Below, in pieces: positions 51,684-62,053 of a stretch of DNA of 64,000 bases. A program made the translations under genes and the position numbers. The stretch is from the NCBI GenBank assembly GCA_902573735.1, contig CACGLH010000001.1, positions 124,001 through 188,000 on the forward strand, written 5' to 3'. Each line of letters begins with the position of its first letter. Position 1 is the stretch's first letter. The notes under the pieces were generated by a model that saw only the letters and a list, made by a program, of their open reading frames with translations, had not been told where the DNA came from and did no database searches. This stretch comes from an uncultured Alphaproteobacteria bacterium (GTDB taxonomy: Bacteria; Pseudomonadota; Alphaproteobacteria; Rhodobacterales; Rhodobacteraceae).

Positions 51684-52802
51684 ATGCAAAATAAAAAAAT
51701 TAAAGAAAAGGAATTTAAGCTGTTACCTAATTCTGGAATTTTGAGTGCCCCAGTTTATAAAGGAGGCGAACAACCGGATTTATCTAAACACGAAATAATA
51801 AAACTAAATTCAAATGAAAACCCCCTCGGTCCTAGTAAATTAGCTACAGATGCATTAAAAAATTCTTTTGAGTTTATTAATAATTATCCATCTTCAAGTC
51901 ACGAGAAACTTAGAAAAGCTATAGCAAAAGTACATGCAATAAATTTTGAAAATATTATCTGTGGTGCTGGCTCTGATGAATTAATAAGTTTTATTTGCCA
52001 ATGCTTTTGTTCGACTAATGATGAAGTAATTTACACAGAACACGGTTTTGCAATGTATAAAATTTCAGCATTATTAAGAGGAGCTAATCCAGTTAAAGTT
52101 TTAGAAAATGAAAGAGTTGCTGATGTGGATAATATTCTAAAAAGTTGTAATAATAAAACTAAAATAATTTTTTTAGCTAATCCTAATAATCCTACTGGTA
52201 CATTTTTAGATTCTAGTAAAATCAAATACCTTTTAGATAATTTACCAGATACTGTATTGATGGTGATAGATGGAGCTTATGCTGAATATATAGAAAATTT
52301 TGATGGTGGTCTTTCTTTTGTTGAAAACTATCACAACTTAATCATTTTAAGAACCTTTTCAAAGATATATGGTCTTGCTGCCTTAAGGATAGGTTGGAGT
52401 TACTCTTCTAATTCGATTACAAAAATTTTAAATCGGGTAAGGGGTCCGTTTAATGTATCTTCTCCTGCGATTGCAGCTGCTACTGCAGCTGTATTAGATT
52501 GTGAATATACTAGACATTGTGTAGCAGAAAACCTAAAAAATAGAGAATGGTTATCTAAGCAATTGAAACAACTGGGATTAAGCACCACGAATTCAAAAGC
52601 AAATTTTTTATTGGTTGATTTTTGTTCAGAAAACCAAGCAAACAAAGCTTTTGACTTTTTGAAAAATCAAAAAATCTATGTTAGAAAAGTTTTTGACTAT
52701 GGTTTAAAAAAATCATTAAGAATTACTATAGGTACAGATTTTGAATGTAAATTAGTTAAAAAAAATATTCAAAACTTCCTGGAGTTATCTAATGAAATTT
52801 AA
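51684..52802 (+). CDS. hisC: histidinol-phosphate aminotransferase
   Basis: IIKLNSNENPLGPSKLATDAL, GAGSDELISFICQCF, LANPNNPTGTFLD, RTFSKIYGLAALRIGWSY. Confidence 0.93.
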   Translation: MQNKKIKEKEFKLLPNSGILSAPVYKGGEQPDLSKHEIIKLNSNENPLGPSKLATDALKNSFEFINNYPSSSHEKLRKAIAKVHAINFENIICGAGSDELISFICQCFCSTNDEVIYTEHGFAMYKISALLRGANPVKVLENERVADVDNILKSCNNKTKIIFLANPNNPTGTFLDSSKIKYLLDNLPDTVLMVIDGAYAEYIENFDGGLSFVENYHNLIILRTFSKIYGLAALRIGWSYSSNSITKILNRVRGPFNVSSPAIAAATAAVLDCEYTRHCVAENLKNREWLSKQLKQLGLSTTNSKANFLLVDFCSENQANKAFDFLKNQKIYVRKVFDYGLKKSLRITIGTDFECKLVKKNIQNFLELSNEI

Positions 52803-53694
52803 TCATATTGCGCTAGTAGGATTAGGCTTAATAGCATCATCTATAGCTTTAGCTCTGAGAAGTAAGGATACAAACATTAAAATAACTGGCTTCTCTAAGA
52901 CAAAAAAAACAAGAGAGGAAGCTAGAAAAATTGGTTTTTGCATAGTATGTGAAAATTATGAAGATTGTATAAAAGGTGCAGATTTAGTTATCCTATGTGT
53001 GCCGGTAGGGGTAATGAGTTATGTTACTGAAAAAATTTCCCCCTATTTGTCAAGGTCTGTAATTGTTTCAGATGTTGGATCCGTAAAGGAAAGCGTAGTG
53101 GTAGAAGTTCAAAAAAAGCTACCAAAAGGAGTTTTTTTTGTACCAGCTCATCCTTTAGCAGGTACAGAAAATTCTGGACCCTCTTCTGGCTTCGCAACTT
53201 TGTTTGAAAATAGGTACTGTATAATTACACCCTCTGACAAAATACCACTAGAGATAATAAAAAAAGTAAGATTATTTTGGGAAAAATTAGGAAGTAATGT
53301 TATAGAAATGGAGGCCAAACACCATGACTTGGTACTTTCTGTTACCTCTCATGCTCCTCACTTAATAGCTTTTGCTATGGTAGGAGTTGCAGATGATTTT
53401 TCAAAAGTTACGAACTCAGAGGTAATTAATTATTCAGCAGCTGGATTTCGGGATTTTACAAGATTGGCTGCCTCAGATCCAGTCATGTGGAGAGATATTT
53501 TTCTAAATAATAAAGATGCAGCACTAGAAATTTTAGGAAGATTTACTGAGGAATTATTTACTCTCCAAAAGGCTATAAGAAAAAAAGATGGGGATTATCT
53601 TTTGAAATATTTTGAAAGAACTCGAAAAATTAGGAGAAGTATTATTAATGCAGGGCAGGATACAGCCGAACCTAATTTTGGTCGAAAACAATAA
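52792..53694 (+). CDS. tyrA: prephenate/arogenate dehydrogenase
   Basis: IALVGLGLIASSIALALRSK, LVILCVPVGVM, VSDVGSVKESVV, FVPAHPLAGTENSGPSSGFATLFENRYCII. Confidence 0.92.
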   Translation: MKFNHIALVGLGLIASSIALALRSKDTNIKITGFSKTKKTREEARKIGFCIVCENYEDCIKGADLVILCVPVGVMSYVTEKISPYLSRSVIVSDVGSVKESVVVEVQKKLPKGVFFVPAHPLAGTENSGPSSGFATLFENRYCIITPSDKIPLEIIKKVRLFWEKLGSNVIEMEAKHHDLVLSVTSHAPHLIAFAMVGVADDFSKVTNSEVINYSAAGFRDFTRLAASDPVMWRDIFLNNKDAALEILGRFTEELFTLQKAIRKKDGDYLLKYFERTRKIRRSIINAGQDTAEPNFGRKQ

Positions 53695-53742
53695 TAATTT
53701 GAAAATTTTTCACTCTTCAAAATTTAATTGTTTATTAACTAA

Positions 53743-54483
53743 CTATAGATTTTTAATGTACTTTTGAATTATGGGTAAATCATTATTTAAATTAACATTT
53801 GTTTCTATTATTTTGATATTACCACTTTTAAAATTGATTTTTCTTTTAAACAAGTCACTGAAGTCAAGTAGGTAGGATAGCTTTAAGTTTTTTATATCAT
53901 TAAATGAAAATTCATAATTAAAATTTTGATTATGATTAATAAGAGTATTTTCAAATATTGGTTTTTCTAGTTTTAAAAAAAAATCATTTTTATAATTTTC
54001 TTCCAATCTAGTAGCAAAAAGCAGATCTTCAAACGTAATTAATATTTTTTTATTTATATAAGATTGAATATTTGTTGCATGGAATGTGAAATTGTTAATC
54101 AATTTATCATTTGAATATTTAATGCTTGCATTTAAATCTCCTTCATTAATCTCGAAAAGATTTGTACCAACTTTAATATTTATAGTAGGTTCTATTGATA
54201 ATATGTAGTTTTTTCTATTATAAATTAATGACATTATAAGAAGATTTTTAATAGTAATTAAATCTTTATTAGTTTTTGATTTAATCTTTATATCACTTAC
54301 TGTTGTATCTACTCTATTAGGATAACCTGTAGTTTTTAAAGAATATGTAATTTTAAATTTATTTTTTAAATTTTCACTTATAAGATTTTTTATATAGGCT
54401 TCTTGTTGTTTAGCTACATGTAACCAAAATAGAAAAGTTGAAATCATTAAAAAGAAAAAAAATGTGATAATTATCCTGATCAT
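53743..54483 (-). CDS. DUF2125-like protein
   Basis: N-terminal TM plus LKTTGYPNRVDTTVSDIKI typical of DUF2125; next to tyrA. Confidence 0.65.
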   Translation of the reverse strand: MIRIIITFFFFLMISTFLFWLHVAKQQEAYIKNLISENLKNKFKITYSLKTTGYPNRVDTTVSDIKIKSKTNKDLITIKNLLIMSLIYNRKNYILSIEPTINIKVGTNLFEINEGDLNASIKYSNDKLINNFTFHATNIQSYINKKILITFEDLLFATRLEENYKNDFFLKLEKPIFENTLINHNQNFNYEFSFNDIKNLKLSYLLDFSDLFKRKINFKSGNIKIIETNVNLNNDLPIIQKYIKNL

Positions 54484-54578
54484 AAATTTAAATCTTAGAA
54501 AATCTGGCTATTATTTAATTTTAATTACATTATGATTCAGATATATTAAGCTTTATAAATTAGTATTTCATAAAAATT

Positions 54579-55796
54579 ATGAAGATAACAGATTTACAAG
54601 AAACAAAAAAATTTGTCTTTAGTCAACCTACAAGACAGACTGCACTTATGATTTTTGTATTATTATGTGTTTTTTTTATAGCATATCTTTTATTTCCTGC
54701 AGTTGCTCCCATTTTTTTATCTTCACCTTATTTAAATGGCGTCATAATTGGTGTTTTTATTCTTGGAGTTTTAGCCTGCTTTTGGCAAGTTTTCATATTA
54801 GTTAGTAGTGTTTACTGGATAGAAGGTTTTGTATCTGAACGTCCAGGTCATGAAATTGCAAAACCACCAAGAATACTTGCTCCCTTGGAAGCCTTATTGA
54901 GGGATAAACAGTCAAGGAGAAATATCAACCCGTTGTCTGCAAGATCTATATTAGATTCTGTATCTACAAGATTGGATGAAGTCAGAGATATTACTAGATA
55001 TATCATTAATCTGTTAATTTTTCTTGGATTATTAGGTACTTTTTATGGTTTAGCGACTACAGTTCCAGCTGTTGTTGAAACTATTAAATCTCTAGCTCCC
55101 AAAGAAGGTCAAACAGGTTTAGAAGTTTTTGAGGGTCTCATGGTTGGATTAGAATCTCAGTTAGGTGGGATGGGAACAGCTTTTGCTTCGTCTTTATTAG
55201 GATTGGCAGGAAGTTTAGTAGTTGGTCTTTTAGAGCTATTTGCAGGTCATGGTCAAAATCGTTTTTACATGGAATTAGAAGAGTGGTTGTCATCAATAAG
55301 TAAAATTGGTCAAAGTTTTTACGATACAGAAAGTTCTAATGCACCTATTTCATCTTCTGAGTTAGTTATAAATTCTTTTGAAAATAAATTGAATCATCTG
55401 ATTGAACTTTTAGAAAATAATGGGAACCAATCATTTAATAATCAAATCCAAATTAATGAATTAACAAAATCTATCGAAAAACTTATTCTTAATGAAAAAG
55501 AAGTTTCCAATTCATCTTCTAATCATGAAGTTTATAACCAAACAGATCTGAATACATTAATAAACAACCAAGATAATTTAGTTAATTTAATACGTAATTT
55601 TGTTGAAATTGAAAAAAATTCTGAGAATGAATTTAGGTCAAGAGTTAGAAATATGGATGTTCAGTTGGCAAAAATCTTTAATGAATTAAAAACTGGTAGA
55701 CAGGATAATCTGTCTGAATTAAGAGAGGATTTTACAATTTTATCCAACGCAATAATAAGATTATCTAATTCAAACAACAACAATAAACCAGAGTAA
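54579..55796 (+). CDS. MotA/TolQ/ExbB-like proton channel protein
   Basis: INLLIFLGLLGTFYGLATTVPAVV ... GLESQLGGMGTAFASSLLGLAGSLVVGLLELF; four TM regions and a C-terminal cytoplasmic tail. Confidence 0.8.
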   Translation: MKITDLQETKKFVFSQPTRQTALMIFVLLCVFFIAYLLFPAVAPIFLSSPYLNGVIIGVFILGVLACFWQVFILVSSVYWIEGFVSERPGHEIAKPPRILAPLEALLRDKQSRRNINPLSARSILDSVSTRLDEVRDITRYIINLLIFLGLLGTFYGLATTVPAVVETIKSLAPKEGQTGLEVFEGLMVGLESQLGGMGTAFASSLLGLAGSLVVGLLELFAGHGQNRFYMELEEWLSSISKIGQSFYDTESSNAPISSSELVINSFENKLNHLIELLENNGNQSFNNQIQINELTKSIEKLILNEKEVSNSSSNHEVYNQTDLNTLINNQDNLVNLIRNFVEIEKNSENEFRSRVRNMDVQLAKIFNELKTGRQDNLSELREDFTILSNAIIRLSNSNNNNKPE

Positions 55797-55801
55797 AATC
55801 T

Positions 55802-57718
55802 ATGGCATTATTAAGACGTTCTGGCAGTCGTTTCACAACCAATATATGGCCAGGATTTGTTGATGCGATGACTGCTTTACTATTGGTTTTAATGTTCGTC
55901 TTATCAATTTTTATGGTAATCCAATCTGTTTTTCGAGAAAAAATTACAGGTCAAGAAACAGAACTTTCGAAACTTGAAAATGAGGTATTAAGTTTGATAT
56001 CAGATTTAAATTTGCAAAAGCAAGAATATGACAATCTAAACGCAAAGAATTTAGCTATTAACAAAAGTCTAAAAGAGCAAATAGAACTAAACGAGCGCAA
56101 GTCCCTTGAAATTAAAAATACTCTTCAGAATTTAGATTTAGCGAATATTAAAATTTCTGACTTTGAAATTAGAGTAGCTAGTTTAATTGCAAGAAGAACT
56201 GAGCTTATATCTGAAATTGAGCAAAAAGATAATAGAATTAAAGAAGAAGTTTCAAGATTAGAGGCATCTAGATTAGCCTTAGCTTCTGCAAGAAACGAAA
56301 TTGATGAGAAAAAAGAATTAGCTCGATTGGCTGCAGCAAAAAGAGAAGCACTTGAATTATATATTGAGGATTTAACAAAAAATTTAAATGCACTTTCAGA
56401 CAATAAAAATGAGTTGGAAGCCAAACTAAATAAAGGCAACATAGCATTAGCTTTAGCCTATGACAATTTAGAGCAAACTCAAACAAAGCTCACGTCCCTT
56501 TCTGATTTAAATACTATTTTACAAAGTACAATTTCTGATCTTAAAAAAGATTTATTAGACGAAGAAAAAGAGAAGGAAATTTTTATTAAAGATTTAAATC
56601 AAAAAAACACAATTCTTTCAGAGAAAGAGAAAGAATTAATTACATCTAAAATTTTAGTTAATAAATTTAAAGAAGATTTAAAATCAAAAGATATGAAGTT
56701 GACTGAAACTGAAAAAAACTTACTGATTGAAAAAATTGCTTTGAAAAATTTAAGGGAAAAATTAAATGAATCAAGAGCAGAATTAGAATTAACTACCTTA
56801 TCTCTAGAAGAGGAAAGAAAAAGGGCTATTGAAAATTTGAAGTTAATTTCAAGCTCAGAAAAAGCTATGTTTCTTCTAGAAGAAAATAATCTTAAACTAT
56901 CAAACGAAAATAATGAAATTAAATCTGAACTTATTGATTTGTCAGAACTTTTGGAGGTAAGAGAGGTATCGCTAAACAACCTAAGATCTCAGCTTTTAAA
57001 CAGCGAAAACCAAAACAAAATATCATTAGACAAAGTAAAAAAATTAAATCAAGAAACGCTATCATTAGCTGCACAATTAAACGATTTAAAAAATTTATTA
57101 ACTGAATACGAAATTAAAGATAAAGAAACTGTTGCACAGGTTGAGAATCTTGGCTCTCAGCTTAATTCAGCTCTAACACAGGTGTTAGTGGAACAAAAAA
57201 AGAATGCAGCTTTAGAAGCTGAGAGAATAAAAAAATTAGAAGAAGAAGCAAATGAATTACAATATTACCGTTCAGAGTTTTTTGGAAATTTGAGAAAAAT
57301 TTTAGGTAAAAATAAAGGAATTGAGATAGTTGGTGATAGATTTGTTTTTCCTTCTGAGATTCTTTTTGATGTAGGTTCAGATGAATTACAAAGTAAAGGT
57401 CTTACAGAACTTTCTCAAATGGCTAAGGTTATTAGAAAGATTGTTATAGAAATACCAAAAGAAATAGACTGGATTTTGAGAGTTGACGGGCATACTGATA
57501 AAACTAAATTTCTTAATGGAGGAAAATTTAAGGATAATTGGGAGTTAAGCCAAGCAAGAGCTCTATCAGTTGTCAAATATTTTATTTTAGATGAGAATTT
57601 GCCAGCAAAAAGATTTGCTGCTACTGGGTTTGGTGAGTTTCAACCAATAGATACCGGTGAGAATGAAATTGCTTTAGCTAGAAATCGAAGAATTGAAATT
57701 AAATTGACTGAAAGATAA
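55802..57718 (+). CDS. MotB/OmpA-like peptidoglycan-binding protein with long coiled coil
   Basis: N-terminal TM with Asp (NIWPGFVDAMTALLLVLMFVLSIFMVI), long charged coiled coil, C-terminal OmpA domain ILFDVGSDELQSKG...LRVDGHTDKTKF...NWELSQARALSVVKYF...FGEFQPI...NRRIEIKL. Confidence 0.85.
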   Translation: MALLRRSGSRFTTNIWPGFVDAMTALLLVLMFVLSIFMVIQSVFREKITGQETELSKLENEVLSLISDLNLQKQEYDNLNAKNLAINKSLKEQIELNERKSLEIKNTLQNLDLANIKISDFEIRVASLIARRTELISEIEQKDNRIKEEVSRLEASRLALASARNEIDEKKELARLAAAKREALELYIEDLTKNLNALSDNKNELEAKLNKGNIALALAYDNLEQTQTKLTSLSDLNTILQSTISDLKKDLLDEEKEKEIFIKDLNQKNTILSEKEKELITSKILVNKFKEDLKSKDMKLTETEKNLLIEKIALKNLREKLNESRAELELTTLSLEEERKRAIENLKLISSSEKAMFLLEENNLKLSNENNEIKSELIDLSELLEVREVSLNNLRSQLLNSENQNKISLDKVKKLNQETLSLAAQLNDLKNLLTEYEIKDKETVAQVENLGSQLNSALTQVLVEQKKNAALEAERIKKLEEEANELQYYRSEFFGNLRKILGKNKGIEIVGDRFVFPSEILFDVGSDELQSKGLTELSQMAKVIRKIVIEIPKEIDWILRVDGHTDKTKFLNGGKFKDNWELSQARALSVVKYFILDENLPAKRFAATGFGEFQPIDTGENEIALARNRRIEIKLTER

Positions 57719-57730
57719 AGCTTAATTTTG

Positions 57731-60049
57731 CTACTTAGCAGCCAATAGTGGTGGTTTTTTTTGAGAAATTCTAGGTTTTTCGGGAGCTGATATTTCCAAG
57801 AAAATGTCATCATTTTTAACATAAACTTTAACTACTCCACCCTTCTTTAACTTCCCAAAAAGTATATCTTCAGCTAATGGTTTTTTAATTTTTTCCTGAA
57901 TTAACCTAGATAAAGGTCTAGCCCCCATTTTTTCATCATAGCCATTTTTAGCTAACCATTCTGATGCTTTAGTAGTTAAATCGAATGTAACATTCTTATC
58001 CATAAGTTGAGCTTCTAATTGTAAAACAAATTTTTCAACTACCCTAATTATTACTGACATAGGTAGAGTAGAAAAACTAATTACTGAATCTAACCTATTT
58101 CTAAATTCAGGACTGAATATTTTTTCAATAGCTTTAGTATCTTCTCCTTCTCTACGATCTCTTCCAAATCCCATCGCAGTAGCAGCCTGTTCACTAGCTC
58201 CAGCATTTGAAGTCATAATAAGAACTACATTTCTGAAATCTACAGTTCTTCCATTATGATCAGTCAATTTTCCATGATCCATAACTTGTAAAAGTATATT
58301 AAATATATCAGGGTGAGCTTTTTCTATTTCATCCAATAATAATATACTGTGTGGATGTTGATCTATTTTATCTGTTAAAACTCCACCTTGATCAAAACCT
58401 ACATATCCAGGAGGTGCTCCAATAAGCCTTGAAACAGCGTGTTTTTCCATATATTCAGACATATCAAATCTAATTAATTCAACACCAAGACAGTCAGCTA
58501 ATTGTCTAGCTACTTCAGTTTTACCTACACCGGTTGGTCCTGAGAATAGATAATTACCGATTGGTTTTTCCGGTTCTCTTAGACCAGCTCTTGCCATTTT
58601 TATGGCGGTTGTTAGAGCATCTATTGCTTTATCTTGGCCAAAAACAACTGTTTTTAAAGAAATATCTAAATTACTTAAAATTTCAGCATCTGTTTTTGAT
58701 ATACTTTTGGGTGGTATCCTTGCAATCTTAGCAATTACGTTTTCAATTTCTCTGATTCCAATAGTTTTCTTTCTTTCCTTTTCAGGAAGTATCATTTGCG
58801 CAGCTCCTGCTTCATCAATTACGTCTATAGCTTTATCAGGTAACTTCCTGTCATGTATATGCTTTACAGAGAGATCTATAGATGCTTGGATTGCTTCACT
58901 AGTATATTTTGTATCGTGATGTTCCTCAAAATATTGCTTAAGTCCGTTTAATATTTGCACAGCTTGGTCTGGTGTAGGTTCTTCAATATCAATTTTTTGG
59001 AACCTTCTAGATAGGGCTCTATCTTTTTCAAAATGCTGCCTATATTCCTTGTAAGTGGTTGAACCCATACACTTTAGATTACCAGACTGAAGTGAAGGTT
59101 TTAATAAATTAGATGCATCCATTGCACCACCTGTGGTCGCTCCAGCTCCAATCACTGTGTGTATCTCATCTATGAAAAATATAGAGTCTTTATGTTCTTC
59201 AAGTTCTTTTAAAACATTCTTTAAACGTTCCTCAAAATCACCTCTATATCTTGTACCTGCTAATAAAGCTCCCATATCCAGTGAAAAAATAGTTGTATCT
59301 AAAAGAACTTTTGGGGTCTCTTTATTTACAATTTTCCTTGCTAGACCTTCTGCAATTGCAGTTTTACCTACTCCAGGGTCTCCTACAAGAATTGGATTAT
59401 TTTTTCTTCTCCTACATAAAACTTGAATACATCTTTCTATTTCTGCATCCCTTCCAATTAGAGGGTCGATTCTTTGGGCTTTAGCTTCTTCATTAAGATT
59501 TTTGCAGAATTTGCTAAGAGCAGATTCCTTTTCTGTTTTATTTTCTTCACCTACTTCTTCTAATTCTTCATTAGAACCTGATATCTTTCTTTCTTCTGCA
59601 TAATTTGGATTTTTAGCTACTCCATGTGCAATAAAATTAACGGCATCATAACGGGTCATTTCTTGTTCCTGAAGAAAGAAAGCTGCATGACTTTCTCTTT
59701 CTGCAAAAATGGCGACTAGAACGTTAGCTCCTGTAACTTCGTTTCTACCTGAGCTCTGAACATGAATAGCAGCTCTTTGTATAACTCTTTGAAAGCCGGT
59801 TGTAGGAACAGACTCAGTACCTTCAACTTGACTTATCAAATTACCAAGTTCTCTCTTTATAAATTCGGTAACTTTTTTTCTTAATGCCTCTAAATCTACA
59901 TTACAAGCTTTCATTACTTTAGCAGCCTCAGGTTCATCAATTAAGGCGAGCAGTAAATGTTCAAGCGTAGTCAATTCGTGTTTATGATCATTTGCAATAC
60001 CTAACGAAGTATGTATACAGTTTTCTAACGATTTTGAAAAAGATGGCAT
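57731..60049 (-). CDS. clpA: ATP-dependent Clp protease ATP-binding subunit ClpA
   Basis: Two AAA+ modules: GDPGVGKTAIAEGLARKIV and FSGPTGVGKTEVARQLADCLG; LLLALIDEPEAAKVM N-domain; GFGRDRREGED. Confidence 0.96.
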   Translation of the reverse strand: MPSFSKSLENCIHTSLGIANDHKHELTTLEHLLLALIDEPEAAKVMKACNVDLEALRKKVTEFIKRELGNLISQVEGTESVPTTGFQRVIQRAAIHVQSSGRNEVTGANVLVAIFAERESHAAFFLQEQEMTRYDAVNFIAHGVAKNPNYAEERKISGSNEELEEVGEENKTEKESALSKFCKNLNEEAKAQRIDPLIGRDAEIERCIQVLCRRRKNNPILVGDPGVGKTAIAEGLARKIVNKETPKVLLDTTIFSLDMGALLAGTRYRGDFEERLKNVLKELEEHKDSIFFIDEIHTVIGAGATTGGAMDASNLLKPSLQSGNLKCMGSTTYKEYRQHFEKDRALSRRFQKIDIEEPTPDQAVQILNGLKQYFEEHHDTKYTSEAIQASIDLSVKHIHDRKLPDKAIDVIDEAGAAQMILPEKERKKTIGIREIENVIAKIARIPPKSISKTDAEILSNLDISLKTVVFGQDKAIDALTTAIKMARAGLREPEKPIGNYLFSGPTGVGKTEVARQLADCLGVELIRFDMSEYMEKHAVSRLIGAPPGYVGFDQGGVLTDKIDQHPHSILLLDEIEKAHPDIFNILLQVMDHGKLTDHNGRTVDFRNVVLIMTSNAGASEQAATAMGFGRDRREGEDTKAIEKIFSPEFRNRLDSVISFSTLPMSVIIRVVEKFVLQLEAQLMDKNVTFDLTTKASEWLAKNGYDEKMGARPLSRLIQEKIKKPLAEDILFGKLKKGGVVKVYVKNDDIFLEISAPEKPRISQKKPPLLAAK

Positions 60050-60218
60050 TTTTCACCTGTTTTTATTTATTTGTTTGCTTGTAATTTATAAATAATATGA
60101 GTCACGGCCTTTGCAAATTTTTTTTATCATTAAATTAAAATTTATAATAATTATAGAGGTATTTACTTTTTACTAACATATTTGCAGATAAAGTGCCAAA
60201 TCAAATAAAATATTTAAA

Positions 60219-60992
60219 TTAAAATATATCTCTTTTTTTTCTTAATTCAGCAAAAACATTTTCGTCTGATTCATTTTCCATATTCATTATTTTTTTTAAT
60301 TCAAAATTATTTGCCCTTAAAAAAGGATTAGTTTCCAATTCATCTTTAATTGTAGATGGAACCGAAGGTAAACTTTTACCAACTAAATTTTTGACAGAAA
60401 TGTACTTATTTTGGAGAACTTCATTATCTTTATCTATAGATAAAGCAAATTCTAGGTTTTTAATTGCATATTCATGTCCACTATAAACTTTAGTATCAAG
60501 TGGAAGTTTTTTTAATTTATTTAAAGAGTTCCACATCATTGCTGGGGTTCCTTCAAACAGTCTACCACAACCAAATGCCATAAGTGAATCTCCAGAAAAA
60601 AGAGCACTTATTTCTTCACAATAAAAGGCCAAATGACCAATTGTGTGGCCTGGAACATCTATTATTTCAAATTTTAGATCTCCAAGGGTTAGTATGGTGT
60701 TAGCATTTATCATATCTCCAAGGATTGGTAGCCTATGTTTATCTGCATCTGCTCCAATAATTGATGGGTCATATTTTTTAACTAGGTCACTAACCCCCAT
60801 TACATGATCTGAATGGTGATGAGTTAAAACAATTTTTTCTAAACCCCAATTTTTTTTTTCTAAAATATCAATAATAGGATGTGACTCTGGAGCATCAATT
60901 AGAAAGGTTTCATTAAGTTTATGATTATGTATTATGAATGCATAATTATCTTGTAAACAAGGTATGGTTAATATTTCAGTATTCATGTTCAA
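60219..60992 (-). CDS. gloB: hydroxyacylglutathione hydrolase (glyoxalase II)
   Basis: IPCLQDNYAFIIHN, LTHHHSDHVMGVSDLV metal motif, VPGHTIGHLAFYCEE, FSGDSLMAFGCGRLFEGTPAMM. Confidence 0.95.
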   Translation of the reverse strand: MNMNTEILTIPCLQDNYAFIIHNHKLNETFLIDAPESHPIIDILEKKNWGLEKIVLTHHHSDHVMGVSDLVKKYDPSIIGADADKHRLPILGDMINANTILTLGDLKFEIIDVPGHTIGHLAFYCEEISALFSGDSLMAFGCGRLFEGTPAMMWNSLNKLKKLPLDTKVYSGHEYAIKNLEFALSIDKDNEVLQNKYISVKNLVGKSLPSVPSTIKDELETNPFLRANNFELKKIMNMENESDENVFAELRKKRDIF

Positions 60993-61094
60993 AACCTTTT
61001 CAAAAAAATTATTAACAATAATCGATTTAAATTATAATTTAAAAATGTTAATTTAAATAAAATATTTATATAGAATTCTGCATCGGTTGTCATT

Positions 61095-61862
61095 TTGAAT
61101 TTAGAGATAAAAGAATTACAAAATTTTTATACCAAAAAAAAATTGGGATTATTCTGTAAAAAAAATATTGGCTCTTTAATTAAGCGAAACATCAGCAATA
61201 TTGTAAGAGAGAATTATAATCAAGAAAACATTGTAGGTTATGGATATCCAATTCCATATTTTGATAATTTGATAAAAAAAAACAGTGAGTTTTTATGTCT
61301 TATGCCAAAAAATCAAGGTGCTTTGTTATGGCCATTAAAAAAAAATAGAAGTATTTTAGTTGAACAAACAGAATGGCCCCTAGAATCAGAAATTTCTAAC
61401 TTTGTTATCATAGCTCATGGTTTAGAGAATTCTGATAATCCAACAAAACTATTGGAAGAATCCTGGAGAGTACTTGTTCCTGAAGGTTATTTGCTAATAG
61501 TTGTACCAAATAGATCGGGTTTTTGGGCAAGGTCTGACCTCACACCTTTTGGTTTTGGAAGACCATACAGTGTATCTCAATTATCAAAGCTTTTAATTGA
61601 CAACAAATTTCAAATATTAGTTACGAGCGCAACTTTGTTGATGCCACCTACTGATAATAAATTTCTTTTCAATTCATTCAAATTTATTGATCAAATTACA
61701 ACTAAATATAATTCGAAAGTTTTGGGTGGAGTTTTAGTTATACTTGCAAAAAAACAAATTCATTTAGCTAATACTATAAAAATTTCTGATACTATAAAAG
61801 TGCCATTAGAAATTTTTGATGGTTTAATTAAACCCAAACCAAAACCTCAACAAAAGATTTAA
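61095..61862 (+). CDS. SAM-dependent methyltransferase-like protein
   Basis: EQTEWPLESEISNFVIIAHGLENSDNPTKLLEESWRVLVPEGYLLIVVPNRSGFWARSDLTPFGFGRPYS; divergent from gloB; TTG start. Confidence 0.75.
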   Translation: MNLEIKELQNFYTKKKLGLFCKKNIGSLIKRNISNIVRENYNQENIVGYGYPIPYFDNLIKKNSEFLCLMPKNQGALLWPLKKNRSILVEQTEWPLESEISNFVIIAHGLENSDNPTKLLEESWRVLVPEGYLLIVVPNRSGFWARSDLTPFGFGRPYSVSQLSKLLIDNKFQILVTSATLLMPPTDNKFLFNSFKFIDQITTKYNSKVLGGVLVILAKKQIHLANTIKISDTIKVPLEIFDGLIKPKPKPQQKI

Positions 61863-62053
61863 TACTTAATATCTCTGATTAATGGTTTCAATTGATGAAA
61901 AATGACTCAAATAAAAGTATAAATTTTATTTAGGGTAAAATTTTAAAAAAATTAATTAATTCTCATTACTTTCTTGCATGAAACTTACAGCTCTGATAAC
62001 TAATAACAGATTATAGTAGATTTTTAGATTATACCTATATTTGGAGAGTTATA

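Noticed and set aside
56125-56979. Antisense ORFs (Ser/Phe-rich) opposite the OmpA-like coiled coil
   Set aside because: Mirror of Glu/Lys/Leu-rich coding sequence; no independent support.
54579-57718. Zorya defence system
   Set aside because: Only a ZorA/ZorB-like stator pair is present; no ZorC/D/E-type genes nearby, and neighbours are housekeeping genes.
58534-59484. Several + strand ORFs inside clpA
   Set aside because: All overlap the strongly conserved minus-strand clpA.
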